A DNA stretch of 64,000 nucleotides from Vibrio cidicii. Its GTDB lineage: Bacteria > Pseudomonadota > Gammaproteobacteria > Enterobacterales > Vibrionaceae. The stretch spans positions 1,054,001 through 1,118,000 of the forward strand of contig NZ_CP046803.1 in NCBI RefSeq assembly GCF_009763805.1, in the 5' to 3' direction. Positions within the stretch are counted from its first letter, which is position 1. The number at the start of each line of letters is the position of its first letter. Below the pieces are notes generated by a model. That model saw only the letters and a program-made list of their open reading frames with translations, ran no database searches and was not told where the DNA came from. Position numbers and translations under genes: made by a program. Positions 10,117 through 20,698 of this stretch are shown here, piece after piece.

Positions 10117-11328
10117 GTGTATGACTACATCATCGTCGGCGGTGGCATTGTGGGTGTCTCTACCGCGTGGCAATTACAACGTCAGTTTGCCGATAAATCG
10201 GTGCTGCTGTTAGAAAAAGAAGCGCAGTTTGCCAAACATCAGACTGGCCACAATAGCGGGGTGATCCACGCAGGCGTTTACTACGCGCCGGGTAGCTTGA
10301 AGGCGGATTTTTGCAAACGCGGCGTAGAAGCGACCAAGGCGTTTTGCGCTAAGCATCAGATCCCGGTGGAAAACTGCGGCAAGCTGTTGGTGGCGACAAG
10401 CGGGGCAGAAATGGAACGGATGGAGGCGCTTTATCAGCGCTGCCATACCAACGGCATTGAGGTTGAACGGCTTGATGCTGCGCAACTGAAACTGGCGGAA
10501 CCCAATATCGTTGGCCTTGGCGCGATTTATGTGCCGTCGACCAGTATTGTCGACTACAAGCAGGTGACGGAAAAAATGGCGCAGGAGTTTATCGAATGCG
10601 GTGGCGAAGTGCGTTTGCAAAGCGAAGTGGTGGCAATTGAAGAGCACGCAGAAGAAGTGCAGATCACCTGTGTTTCTGACGGACAAAGCGTGCAGATTAA
10701 CGGGCGATTTCTGATCTCGTGTGGCGGACTCATGGCGGATCGGCTCACTAAAATGATGGGCATTGCCACTGATTTCCAGATCATTCCTTATCGCGGCGAG
10801 TATTATCGCTTGCCGGCTCACCATAATCAGGTGGTGAAGCATTTGATTTACCCAATCCCCGATCCCGACTTGCCGTTTCTTGGTGTCCACCTGACTCGAA
10901 TGATTGATGGCAGTGTGACGGTTGGCCCAAACGCCGTACAAGGCTGGAAGCGAGAAGGGTATCAAAAGTTCAATTTCAGTTGGCGCGATAGCGCGCAGAT
11001 GTTGGCATTTCCCGGTTTTTGGAAAGTAACCGCCAAACATTTGCGCACCGGGGTGAAAGAGTTTATTAACTCGTGGTGGAAGCCGGGTTATCTGCAATTG
11101 GTCAACAAATATTGCCCGCACATCACCTTGGCGGATCTGCAACCTTATCCCGCGGGTATTCGCGCCCAAGCGGTGCTCTCGGATGGTAGCTTAGTGCATG
11201 ATTTCTTGTTTGCGGAGAGCCCACGCAGTTTGCATGTGTGTAATGCTCCGTCCCCCGCTGCCACCTCGGCCATTCCGATTGGCGAATACATCGGTAAAAA
11301 AGTGATCGAGAAACAGAAGGGTTACTGA
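10117..11328 (+). CDS. lhgO: L-2-hydroxyglutarate oxidase/dehydrogenase, LhgO type
   Basis: A 403-residue FAD-dependent enzyme of the DAO family that oxidises L-2-hydroxyglutarate to 2-oxoglutarate at the inner face of the membrane. The GTG start at 10117 is preceded by GAGGAGAG and lies only 13 bases after the permease. The dinucleotide fold is at residues 8-13 (GGGIVG), and segments typical of E. coli LhgO follow: H-Q-T-G-H-N-S-G-V-I-H-A-G-V-Y-Y, F-L-G-V-H-L-T-R-M-I-D-G and the C-terminal C-N-A-P-S-P-A-A-T-S-A-I-P-I-G. Its place as last gene of a TAXI operon links uptake to oxidation of a C5 hydroxy acid. Confidence 0.9.
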   Translation: MYDYIIVGGGIVGVSTAWQLQRQFADKSVLLLEKEAQFAKHQTGHNSGVIHAGVYYAPGSLKADFCKRGVEATKAFCAKHQIPVENCGKLLVATSGAEMERMEALYQRCHTNGIEVERLDAAQLKLAEPNIVGLGAIYVPSTSIVDYKQVTEKMAQEFIECGGEVRLQSEVVAIEEHAEEVQITCVSDGQSVQINGRFLISCGGLMADRLTKMMGIATDFQIIPYRGEYYRLPAHHNQVVKHLIYPIPDPDLPFLGVHLTRMIDGSVTVGPNAVQGWKREGYQKFNFSWRDSAQMLAFPGFWKVTAKHLRTGVKEFINSWWKPGYLQLVNKYCPHITLADLQPYPAGIRAQAVLSDGSLVHDFLFAESPRSLHVCNAPSPAATSAIPIGEYIGKKVIEKQKGY

Positions 11329-11358
11329 GCGATTTCGCTTGAAATCAACGCTGATGAG

Positions 11359-12015
11359 CTAATCCGGTAAAACGATTAAGCCAAATTGCTCTAGCAATTG
11401 AGCCTGTTGCCATTGACAGATCTTAACGCCTTGGAGAGAGACGCGGCGAACATCCAGCCCATCGAGTTCGACGTGGGTTAAATCGCTCTCCTCTAGCGTG
11501 AATGTGCCCCATTGATCGGCAGAAAACTCGCCACGGGAGAGATCGGAGCCGCGAAAACTTGCGCCATACAGGTTGGCACCGCGCCAACGGTTTTCAAACA
11601 GGTCACACTTCTCCAACATCGCGCGCTCAAAATTCGTGTAATTGAGATTGCATCCCGTGATAAACGCCGAGCAGAAATAGATGCGCTGACTGACTCGGTT
11701 GCTAAAGTTGGCTTGGCTAAAATTAGCTCCCTTCAAATCGCATTCACGAAACTCAATGCCAAAACAGTCTGCGCCGACAAACTGGCTCATCGCCAACATA
11801 CAATGTTTGAAACTGGCTTCCTTGAGTTTGCTGTAGCGAAAACTGCATCCTTCAAGGCCAGATGCCTCAATGAAACGGCAGTGAATAAACTGGCATTCAC
11901 TGAGATTGGCGCGATCAAAACGGCACTCGATAAAGTGGCAATGTTCAAAGATCACATGTTGTAGATCTTGAGCGGAAAAGTCGTGTTGGTGGAATTGTTG
12001 GTTTTTGTACTGCAT
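11359..12015 (-). CDS. qnr: Chromosomal Qnr-type pentapeptide repeat protein
   Basis: A 218-residue protein built of pentapeptide repeats (A/C-D/N-L/F-x-x), as in F-D-R-A-N-L-S-E-C-Q-F. It folds as a right-handed quadrilateral beta helix that mimics DNA and protects gyrase and topoisomerase IV from quinolones. Length and sequence match the Qnr proteins of Vibrionaceae chromosomes, not generic repeat proteins. I use the ATG at 12015, placed 5 bases after GAGGAG; a GTG six bases earlier overlaps that ribosome site. It is convergent with lhgO. I saw no clear LexA box upstream. Confidence 0.88.
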   Translation of the reverse strand: MQYKNQQFHQHDFSAQDLQHVIFEHCHFIECRFDRANLSECQFIHCRFIEASGLEGCSFRYSKLKEASFKHCMLAMSQFVGADCFGIEFRECDLKGANFSQANFSNRVSQRIYFCSAFITGCNLNYTNFERAMLEKCDLFENRWRGANLYGASFRGSDLSRGEFSADQWGTFTLEESDLTHVELDGLDVRRVSLQGVKICQWQQAQLLEQFGLIVLPD

Positions 12016-12021
12016 CGTCAC

Positions 12022-12462
12022 TCCTCAGTTAACGTGCAGGCTATCATGTTAAGCTGTTGAAAATCCAAGAAATTAACTTCTTTAAAAACAAGAATTTAAA
12101 AGGTGTCAAAATCGCTTAAATAAGCGGTCTAGTAGAGGTTTTAAGGTGGTGTTTTTTTGTTTTTAGTATGAGCGGTAAGCAAAAAAAGTTTTACCGCTCT
12201 CAAATAACACTGAGGAAAGAAAATCACGCTGGTCAATGACATGGTCAACACGCAAGGTGTGACACACGCAATTCGCATTACATAATTGTGGTTTATTTGC
12301 AATAAATGTTGATCGGTGAAGCATTTTTGTAATCAAAGCATCACTAATTTTTACAAATTGATTTCCATCAAAATGGTAGGGTTATTATGTGCTACTGTGC
12401 GCGCAACAAAAAATTCTTACAAATTAGAAAGATAATTTAGCCCTACATAAAAGGAATAAAAA
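12022..12462. other. Intergenic region between qnr and ompW
   Basis: This 441-base AT-rich region holds the qnr promoter side (no site resolved) and the ompW promoter with an FNR box at 12358. Apart from these I see no gene here. Confidence 0.6.
12358..12371 (+). promoter_or_regulatory. FNR box of the ompW promoter
   Basis: TTGATTTCCATCAA is a perfect match to the FNR consensus TTGAT-N4-ATCAA. A plausible -10 (TACTGT, 12393-12398) places the transcription start near 12405, which puts the FNR site at about -41, the class II activator position. The ATG of ompW follows at 12463. Confidence 0.75.
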
Positions 12463-13107
12463 ATGAGAAAAACACTTTCTAGTCTTGCAGTGGTTGCAGC
12501 GCTATTTTCTACGAACGTTTTGGCGCACGCAGAAGGCGACTACATCTTACGTGTCGGTTTAGCCTCTGTGATGCCAAATGACAGCAGTGATAAGATTTTA
12601 GGGTCCTCTCATGAGTTGGAAGTCAACTCAAACACCCAGCTTGGTTTAACGTTCGGTTATATGTACACCGACAACATCAGTTTCGAAGTGCTGGCGGCAA
12701 CGCCATTTAGCCATAACATCTCGACTGAGCTGGGCGGTTTGGACAACATTGCCAAAACCAAGCATTTGCCACCGAGCTTCATGGTGCAGTACTACTTTGG
12801 CACTAAAGAGAGCACGTGGCGCCCTTACGTTGGTGCGGGTCTGAACTACACCATGTTCTTTAACGAAGGGTTTAATGATCGCGGCAAAGGTGCGGGTTTG
12901 TCGGATCTGAGCTTAGAAGATTCTTGGGGATTGGTGGCCAACGTTGGTGTTGACTACGCACTGAACGACACTTGGTTCCTAAACACTTCATTGTGGTATG
13001 CCGATATCGATACCGAAGCAACCTACAAAGCGGGCGGTACAACCTATAAAACCGATGTGACGATTGACCCTTGGGTTGTGATGTTCACTGGTGGTTATAA
13101 ATTCTAA
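12463..13107 (+). CDS. ompW: OmpW-family outer membrane protein
   Basis: A 214-residue eight-stranded outer-membrane beta barrel. The signal peptide covers residues 1-21 (ending V-L-A), and the mature start H-A-E-G-D-Y-I-L-R-V-G-L is characteristic of OmpW. Aromatic-girdle strands alternate through the protein and the final residues T-G-G-Y-K-F end in phenylalanine, the usual barrel-assembly signal. OmpW forms a narrow hydrophobic channel for small molecules. The FNR box upstream predicts induction when oxygen is low, as known for E. coli ompW. Confidence 0.92.
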   Translation: MRKTLSSLAVVAALFSTNVLAHAEGDYILRVGLASVMPNDSSDKILGSSHELEVNSNTQLGLTFGYMYTDNISFEVLAATPFSHNISTELGGLDNIAKTKHLPPSFMVQYYFGTKESTWRPYVGAGLNYTMFFNEGFNDRGKGAGLSDLSLEDSWGLVANVGVDYALNDTWFLNTSLWYADIDTEATYKAGGTTYKTDVTIDPWVVMFTGGYKF

Positions 13108-13200
13108 TCGGCTTAAACAGACACCATCAGCAAAGAACACCGTTTCACTAACTATTTGGCGAAGTTTCGCCCGTCAGTTATCTAATTCGTTCCTTATATT

Positions 13201-13226
13201 AAGAGGAGCCCGGCAAGGCTCCTCTT
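13201..13226. terminator. Hairpin between ompW and rof
   Basis: A 10-bp stem (AAGAGGAGCC with GGCTCCTCTT) encloses a 6-base loop. It lies between two convergent genes and may stop transcription from both sides. The tail is pyrimidine-rich, not a pure T run, so the call is moderate. Confidence 0.5.
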
Positions 13227-13243
13227 CTTCCTTCTCTCTCACC

Positions 13244-13495
13244 TCACTCTTGGGTGAATTCAATTTGAGTAAAATGGGGATTTTCGCAAAGTGCGGTCAT
13301 TGCGAGGATCTGTTTGGTGGGCACCAACACCGCATCGCCGCCAACTTCAATCTCCATACATTCCTGCTTCTGTTGGTTGTAACTGGTCGTGAGGGCCAAT
13401 CCGGAAATGCTGTTGCCGTTGATTAAAGTTAACTCAACCGCAATGCCGTATAAGCAGGCGATTTCAATGTAGTCATATTGGCTGCAACTGATCAT
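13244..13495 (-). CDS. rof: Rho-binding antiterminator (Rof family)
   Basis: An 83-residue protein that resembles Rof/YaeO. It starts I-S-C-S-Q-Y-D-Y-I-E-I-A-C, matching the Rof opening I-N-C-D-D-Y-D-N-L-E-L-A-C, and continues as a small Sm-like beta barrel. Rof binds the primary RNA site of Rho hexamers and reduces Rho-dependent termination. It stands alone, convergent with ompW. Identification rests on the N-terminal pattern and length. Confidence 0.72.
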   Translation of the reverse strand: MISCSQYDYIEIACLYGIAVELTLINGNSISGLALTTSYNQQKQECMEIEVGGDAVLVPTKQILAMTALCENPHFTQIEFTQE

Positions 13496-13582
13496 GGTGA
13501 CTCCGTTTCACGTGGTTATCGTTTGCTAAGCACAGATTGCCATTCTAGCAGTGTTGATTAATCAAACAGGTACAAACAGATC

Positions 13583-13890
13583 TCAAATCGCGCTTATTTG
13601 TGTGGTGAGTGTCTCAGGATTAGCGATATTTTGCGCTTTACCATTGGCAAACGCATTGATGTTCTCAAACGCACAGCGAAAGTACAGCTCGTAGCTGTTT
13701 TGCTCAACATAGCCGAGGTGCGGCGAGGCGAGCACGTTGGGTAACGTCAGCAGCGGTTGATTCTCTGCGCCAGTGTTGCTTCGTCTTTGATGGTTTGATT
13801 AAAGACCGTCACCTGATGGTCATCAAGTAGCGAAAAACAGCTAAGGCGCCGCACCTGATCCTGATAATCGTCCAAAATTGCAATTTTCAT
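13583..13890 (-). pseudogene. D-2-hydroxyacid dehydrogenase remnant with large internal deletion
   Basis: The start (M-K-I-A-I-L-D-D-Y-Q-D-Q-V-R-R-L) is the N-terminus of a D-isomer-specific 2-hydroxyacid dehydrogenase. After about 42 codons, near 13760, the sequence jumps in another frame to the C-terminus of the same family (P-N-V-L-A-S-P-H-L-G-Y-V-E, then F-E-N-I-N-A-F-A-N-G). Roughly 200 codons are missing, including the NAD-binding fold and the catalytic Arg and Glu. Unlike the single-base shifts elsewhere, this is a real deletion that removes all function. A ribosome site (GGAGAG) is still present before the ATG at 13890. Confidence 0.8.
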
Positions 13891-14253
13891 GAACTCTCCT
13901 TGTGAATGAACCCTGCATATAACACAAATAAATCAAATTCTTAAGTGAAATTCTGAGAGAATGTTCGCAGTAATATTATTGATAACTCTGTGTCAAAACA
14001 GATAAGCACAAAAATATAATTAGCGAATAATTCACTGATTTTTATAGTTGTATTTTATAAAATAAATCAATACTGAATGTCTCATTGTTAATAATATGTA
14101 TCATTTTGTATACATGTGGTTAAATTTATTTTTATAAAAAATTGGCTGAGTGATTTTTTGTTGACCATCTTTCTCGTGCCAGCGGTGTTCTGTTGGCCTT
14201 CAACCACATAGATGAGGTTGGAGAAGGAAAAACTATATCAACAGGAATCAAGA
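13891..14253. other. Long AT-rich vvpE upstream region
   Basis: This 363-base region holds no gene. It contains a LuxR/SmcR-type site at 13976 and long A/T tracts (14030-14160) typical of a promoter controlled by several global regulators and H-NS. Confidence 0.6.
13976..13997 (+). promoter_or_regulatory. Candidate SmcR (LuxR/HapR-type) quorum-sensing site upstream of vvpE
   Basis: The left half, TTATTGATAA, is an exact match to the start of the LuxR/HapR/SmcR consensus; the right half (GTGTCAAAA) is degenerate. vvpE is known to be activated by SmcR in V. vulnificus. The site is about 260-280 bases upstream of the start codon. Confidence 0.55.
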
Positions 14254-16078
<1,825 letters not shown>

Positions 16079-16103
16079 GTGGTTTGTTTTACAGAAAATC
16101 AGG

Positions 16104-16130
16104 CCGGGCAGGCACTCCTGCCCGGTTTTT
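16104..16130 (+). terminator. Rho-independent terminator of vvpE
   Basis: A 9-bp GC-rich stem (CCGGGCAGG with CCTGCCCGG) and 4-base loop are followed by TTTTT, 25 bases after the vvpE stop. Confidence 0.9.
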
Positions 16131-16247
16131 CGTTTACATAACCAAATGTTCTAGATAAGACGACAATGTTTTGTCTTGAGCGCTTTTGTTTTTACTTTCT
16201 TGCCCTGATATTGGTTAAGACACCCTCCAATAACACAAGGAAACATC

Positions 16248-17105
16248 ATGGCAGATACCTACATTCCACCTAAAGTTTGGACCATGAATGCGGACAACGG
16301 CGGTCAGTGGGCAAGCATCAACCGACCTGATTCCGGTGCACGCTTTGAACAAGAGCTTCCGGTAGGGCAACATCCGTTGCAGCTCTATTCGATGGGCACG
16401 CCAAATGGACAAAAAGTTACGATTTTGCTCGAAGAGTTACTGGCACTCGGCGTCTCACAAGCGGAATATGACGCGCACCTGATCAAAATCGGCGATGGCG
16501 ATCAGTTCTCTTCTGGCTTTGTGGCGCTCAACCCCAATTCGAAGATCCCCGCACTGGTCGATCGCTCTGTTGAGCAGCCAATCAATGTGTTTGAGTCGGG
16601 CAACATATTGCTCTATCTCGCAGAAAAATTTGGTCGTTTCCTGCCCAAAGATCTCGCTGCGCGCACTGAAGTGATGAACTGGCTGTTTTGGCTACAGGGC
16701 TCGGCGCCGTATCTTGGTGGCGGATTTGGCCATTTCTACGCCTATGCGCCGGAAAAATTTGAGTACCCGATCAACCGTTTTACCATGGAAGCCAAACGCC
16801 AACTGGATGTGTTGGATAAACAGTTAGCCAAACATGCCTACATTGCGGGTGATGAGTACAGCATCGCCGATATCGCCATCTGGCCTTGGTATGGCAATTT
16901 GGTGCTCGGCACCGTGTACAACGCAGCGGAGTTTTTGGATGTGGCGAGCTATCAAAACGTGGTGCGCTGGGCAAAAGTGATTGAGCAGCGCACCACCGTG
17001 CAACGCGGGCGTATTGTCAACCGCACTTGGGGCGAGGAGTGGGAGATGGTGGCCGAAAGACACAGCGCCGCGGACATCGACCAAGTACTTGCCAAACGCA
17101 GCTAA
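16248..17105 (+). CDS. yghU: Glutathione S-transferase family protein, YghU type
   Basis: A 285-residue nu-class glutathione transferase close to E. coli YghU, which binds two glutathiones and reduces organic peroxides and disulfides. It has the N-terminal extension of this class, then a thioredoxin-fold domain beginning L-Q-L-Y-S-M-G-T-P-N-G-Q-K-V-T and the glutathione-contact loop N-P-N-S-K-I-P-A-L. The helical C-terminal domain contains W-L-F-W-L-Q-G and I-A-D-I-A-I-W-P-W. Ribosome site AAGGA lies before the ATG, and a hairpin terminator follows. Confidence 0.92.
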   Translation: MADTYIPPKVWTMNADNGGQWASINRPDSGARFEQELPVGQHPLQLYSMGTPNGQKVTILLEELLALGVSQAEYDAHLIKIGDGDQFSSGFVALNPNSKIPALVDRSVEQPINVFESGNILLYLAEKFGRFLPKDLAARTEVMNWLFWLQGSAPYLGGGFGHFYAYAPEKFEYPINRFTMEAKRQLDVLDKQLAKHAYIAGDEYSIADIAIWPWYGNLVLGTVYNAAEFLDVASYQNVVRWAKVIEQRTTVQRGRIVNRTWGEEWEMVAERHSAADIDQVLAKRS

Positions 17106-17138
17106 TCCGGCGTAAGCGCCACTTGCAAGTAGCCATAG

Positions 17139-17165
17139 AAAAGGAATGCCACGCCATTCCTTTTT
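17139..17165 (+). terminator. Rho-independent terminator of yghU
   Basis: An 8-bp stem (AAGGAATG with CATTCCTT) encloses a 6-base loop and is followed by a T run. It lies about 35 bases after the stop codon. Confidence 0.75.
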
Positions 17166-17233
17166 GTTAGGACGTAAGTTTTTCGCTGGTCGGCTAGCCG
17201 CGCTCTTGTATTTACGGTGCTGGGACGGTGCGA

Positions 17234-18535
17234 TCAGGCGTTCACTGGTATCGGCTTACCCACTGGTTCTTCAGTTGCTTGGGTTGAAAGTGCGTAGCAT
17301 GTCTGTAAATGACGTTCCAAACAGGCATAGACGTCTTTATCAATTTCTCCCTTATCGACCAAAGGTTGCATGATAGCAACGATCTCATCGCTTGAAAGTC
17401 TGGCTCGATAGGGGCGATCTTGCGACAACGCTTGGAAAATATCTGCGACTGCGATGATCCGTGAAGGCAAATCCAACTCCTTGTCGGTTTTGTTGTAGGG
17501 ATAGCCACTGCCGTTTAGCCTTTCGTGGTGATTGATGGCCCATTCACCAATTTTTGAATCGGGGAAAACCATACTGAGTGCCACCTCGGTATCGACGGTG
17601 TGCCGCTTAATGTGAATGTACTCATCTTTGCTCAGTGGCCCGCGTTTGTGCAATATCTCGTCTGGAGTGCGTAATTTACCGATGTCGTGCACCAGTCCGG
17701 CGACATACAACATTCGGCCCACTTCAGCATTTAACCCCATTTTGTGTGCTAGAAACTCACACAGTTCCGCGACTTTGATCGAGTGTTGGTAGGTGAAGGG
17801 GCTTTTAGCGTCTACGATACCAGCGATAAAACGGCCAAGCTGGATCAGCAAAGGGAGTGAGAGATCTTGGTGTAGCCAGTCCAGATGTTCAAAATGGAGT
17901 GGAATGGTTTCGATATGGGTTGAATCCATGGCGAACCAGAAGCCGTCTTTCTTGACAAGTTGGCTCAGCACATCGACATATTCAGGACAAAACAGCGTAC
18001 CTCGGTGAACATTCAGTTCGTCGATCATCTGCTGCTTGTATAACGTTATCAGATCATGATGTGTATCTTGCAGGTATTTGGCGCGCAGGAAATCAAGTCT
18101 GTCTGCGGCGAAAATCAATGCGGCGATGTTCCGCTCATCCTCCATGATCGGCATGTCTTTTAGTTCTCGCCATTCGGTATGGTGAAACAGAATGATACTC
18201 GAAAAACGCGCCAGCAATTCGCACGCTTTCAAAGCTTGGTAACCAGCTTGGCAATGCGTGTCGGCATCTTTTGGCTGCATCTGGCTGACTAATTTCTCAT
18301 GTTCTTGCGTTTGCGATACGCCACAGTCGTGCAGTAAACCAGCGAAAAAACAGAACTCTTGCTGACTTTGTGTCCAGCCCAATGCTTTAGCGGATTCATA
18401 GACGATGTAAGCTACTCGTTGATTGTGGTGTAAATCATCAATGCCGACATAATCGAGCGCACGAGCAACCCAAATCAAAGCGTGTTGCAGGTTCACTGCA
18501 AAGGTGACATTTCCGTGATGTTTAGCCGTTTCCAT
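17234..18535 (-). CDS. HD-GYP domain phosphodiesterase (cyclic-di-GMP turnover)
   Basis: A roughly 433-residue cytoplasmic protein with two HD-type regions. The N-terminal one has L-L-H-D-C-G and the C-terminal one L-V-H-D-I-G-K followed by H-H-E-R-L-N-G-S-G-Y-P, which is the HD-GYP signature with the GYP triplet intact. HD-GYP enzymes hydrolyse cyclic-di-GMP at a metal centre. I moved the start to the ATG at 18535, which has GGAGGG upstream; the open frame continues further but without a ribosome site. No sensor domain or membrane helix is visible. Confidence 0.85.
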   Translation of the reverse strand: METAKHHGNVTFAVNLQHALIWVARALDYVGIDDLHHNQRVAYIVYESAKALGWTQSQQEFCFFAGLLHDCGVSQTQEHEKLVSQMQPKDADTHCQAGYQALKACELLARFSSIILFHHTEWRELKDMPIMEDERNIAALIFAADRLDFLRAKYLQDTHHDLITLYKQQMIDELNVHRGTLFCPEYVDVLSQLVKKDGFWFAMDSTHIETIPLHFEHLDWLHQDLSLPLLIQLGRFIAGIVDAKSPFTYQHSIKVAELCEFLAHKMGLNAEVGRMLYVAGLVHDIGKLRTPDEILHKRGPLSKDEYIHIKRHTVDTEVALSMVFPDSKIGEWAINHHERLNGSGYPYNKTDKELDLPSRIIAVADIFQALSQDRPYRARLSSDEIVAIMQPLVDKGEIDKDVYACLERHLQTCYALSTQATEEPVGKPIPVNA

Positions 18536-18685
18536 GATAGCCCTCCCAGCACAGAGCGAGTTTGCTCGCGGCTTTTTGCAGACGTTGTTCCCTTTAAAAT
18601 ATAGTGCAACAGTACTCAGTATGCGGTGCAAAAAATAGTGTTTGCAGTGCAACTTTAGCCTTATTTTCGTGCCACGGAGCGGTTA

Positions 18686-20521
18686 CTAACTGGCAATCGA
18701 TTGGCTCTCTTCTTCACTGGCACGGCTGCGCAGTTGCACCTTTGCCATCCGTTTGGCTAAGGTATACACGCGTTTTAGTGATTCCACCCACTCCATTTCA
18801 TAGCGGAAAACTCGTAGGCGATTGCCATCTTGCAGCGCCAATCGTTGCGCCTGATGGGCCAACACTGCATCAATCAATGCATTGAGTTCACGCTTGGCGT
18901 TGATTACTGCTTGCGCTTCGGCGGCATCGCTGCGCCGCACCGAGTTAACCGCATCCAGTAACGTGTGGTTCACTTTTTCTTGGACTGTGTCTAAGGTCTT
19001 GCGCATCTCGGGGCTGATGCTGATGTCATCGTTAAGTGCTTTATAGGCCAGTGGCAAGAGTGAGTTGACGACGATATCGGCGACGCTTTCAAGCTGGTGG
19101 CTAATGCTGATCAATTTGATCTGCCGCGCACTTTGTTGATCAGAAAGTGGCTCTTTGCGCAGTTGGCCAAGATAGGAAAGAATCGCGCCGTGCAGTTGAT
19201 CGACCTCTTCTTCAATCGCTTCAATTTCTTTGAGTTTGTTTCTTACCGCGAGTACCTCTTGACGCTTTTTACAACCCGGCGCGAGCGGAGGCAACATGTT
19301 GAGCATGTTGCAGACCCGTCGTCCGACTCGGCCAATCTCCAGTTTCGCCTGATCGAGCGCGATATCAGGGGTGGGAAGAAACGCTGCGTCTATGTATTTG
19401 GTCTGCAATTGCGTTTTTGTCTCGCCCGATTGAGGCGGAAGAATTTTGCGCACCAGCCAGACAAACGCTCCGGCAAAAGGCAGCATGATCGTGGTGTTAA
19501 GCACATTAAATAGGGTATTGGCGTTGGCAATTTGCCTTGGCAGTTCGGCGGCCAGTTTTTCTACCCCGCTTAGGCCCGGTTGCGTCGGTGAAAGTGCGAT
19601 ACTCATTTGCGCCAGCCAACCAATCAGCGGTAACCAAATCATCACTCCCAGCACATTGAACAGCACATGCACGGCCGCGGTTTGCATCGCTTCGCGGCTT
19701 TTTCCGACCGCGGCGAAGATGGCGGTGATGCAGGTGCCGATGTTCGCGCCCATGGCCAGTGCGATCCCGGTTTCTAGCGGAATAAAACCTTGGCCAGCGA
19801 GCACAATCACAATCCCTGTGGTGGCGGACGAGGACTGCACCAGTGCGGTAAATAGGGCGGCAATTAAGATCGCCAGAAAGAAATTGTGCATGTGCGCCAT
19901 TAACTGAATGAATGGCTGGTAGCTGCGCAGCGGCTCCATCGCCTCACTCATCAGATTCATGCCAAGGAAAATCAATCCTAAGCCAAACAACATGTTGCCG
20001 TAATGCTGGGTGGTCTCTTTTTTCGAGACAAAGAACATCATAAAACCAATTGCTACCATCGCCAGCGCCGCTTTGGTGACTTTAAAGGCGATGATTTGTG
20101 CCGTAACTGTGGTACCAATATTGGCGCCCATAATCACGCCAATGGCTTGCGGCAGCGTCATTAGTCCCGCTGAAATAAAACCCACCAACAAGACCGTGGT
20201 CACCGACGACGATTGAATGATCGCAGTAATGCCCGTACCGGTTGCGACCGCCGCTAAACGGTTGGTGGTTAGTTTGGCAAGCCACTGCTTCATCTTGTTG
20301 CCCGCGACGCGTTTTAGCGCATCGGACATTTTCTCCATGCCATAGAGAAAAATCGCCAAACCGCCGAAAAGACCAATGCTCATCGGTAAGTAGTGGATCT
20401 CATTTTGCTGGGTGCTCGCCGTTTCAGTGGCGGAAAAAACGGCAAAAGGCAACAAGGTGAGGAGAAAGGCGAGCTTGGACAGAAAAGGGCGAGTAGGCAT
20501 AGACAACATAGGCAGCATCAC
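18686..20521 (-). CDS. Na+/phosphate cotransporter family protein (NptA/YjbB-like)
   Basis: A 611-residue inner-membrane protein. It has a hydrophobic leader, then a two-fold repeated Na/Pi-cotransporter core with the repeats Q-S-S-S-V-T-T and Q-S-S-S-A-T-T, and a cytoplasmic PhoU-like helical domain in the last 200 or so residues. The QSSS repeats mark the substrate and sodium sites in the SLC34-like family. It is expected to move inorganic phosphate coupled to sodium. It stands alone, divergent from the M16 peptidase gene. Confidence 0.9.
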   Translation of the reverse strand: MMLPMLSMPTRPFLSKLAFLLTLLPFAVFSATETASTQQNEIHYLPMSIGLFGGLAIFLYGMEKMSDALKRVAGNKMKQWLAKLTTNRLAAVATGTGITAIIQSSSVTTVLLVGFISAGLMTLPQAIGVIMGANIGTTVTAQIIAFKVTKAALAMVAIGFMMFFVSKKETTQHYGNMLFGLGLIFLGMNLMSEAMEPLRSYQPFIQLMAHMHNFFLAILIAALFTALVQSSSATTGIVIVLAGQGFIPLETGIALAMGANIGTCITAIFAAVGKSREAMQTAAVHVLFNVLGVMIWLPLIGWLAQMSIALSPTQPGLSGVEKLAAELPRQIANANTLFNVLNTTIMLPFAGAFVWLVRKILPPQSGETKTQLQTKYIDAAFLPTPDIALDQAKLEIGRVGRRVCNMLNMLPPLAPGCKKRQEVLAVRNKLKEIEAIEEEVDQLHGAILSYLGQLRKEPLSDQQSARQIKLISISHQLESVADIVVNSLLPLAYKALNDDISISPEMRKTLDTVQEKVNHTLLDAVNSVRRSDAAEAQAVINAKRELNALIDAVLAHQAQRLALQDGNRLRVFRYEMEWVESLKRVYTLAKRMAKVQLRSRASEEESQSIAS

Positions 20522-20698
20522 TTTTATTCTTGTTCGTTACTTAAAGATTAGCCGTTAATAATCAGAGCGTGACAGATTCGTTTCACTGAGCAGTTTGCGA
20601 GTGATTTCTAACTCTTTCATGATGTTGCGAGTATTGAATGGTATGCATATCTACTGGCCGATATATTAGTCAGAGCAATTTAACGAAGGGCTAGATTA

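Noticed and set aside
12030..12110. LexA box upstream of qnr
   Set aside because: Some qnrB genes have one, but the only candidate (CTGTTGAAAATCCAAG) lacks the ACAG half.
13091..13426. Open frame of 111 codons on the plus strand after ompW
   Set aside because: It overlaps the end of ompW and the rof gene in opposite sense, has no ribosome site and reads as a shadow.
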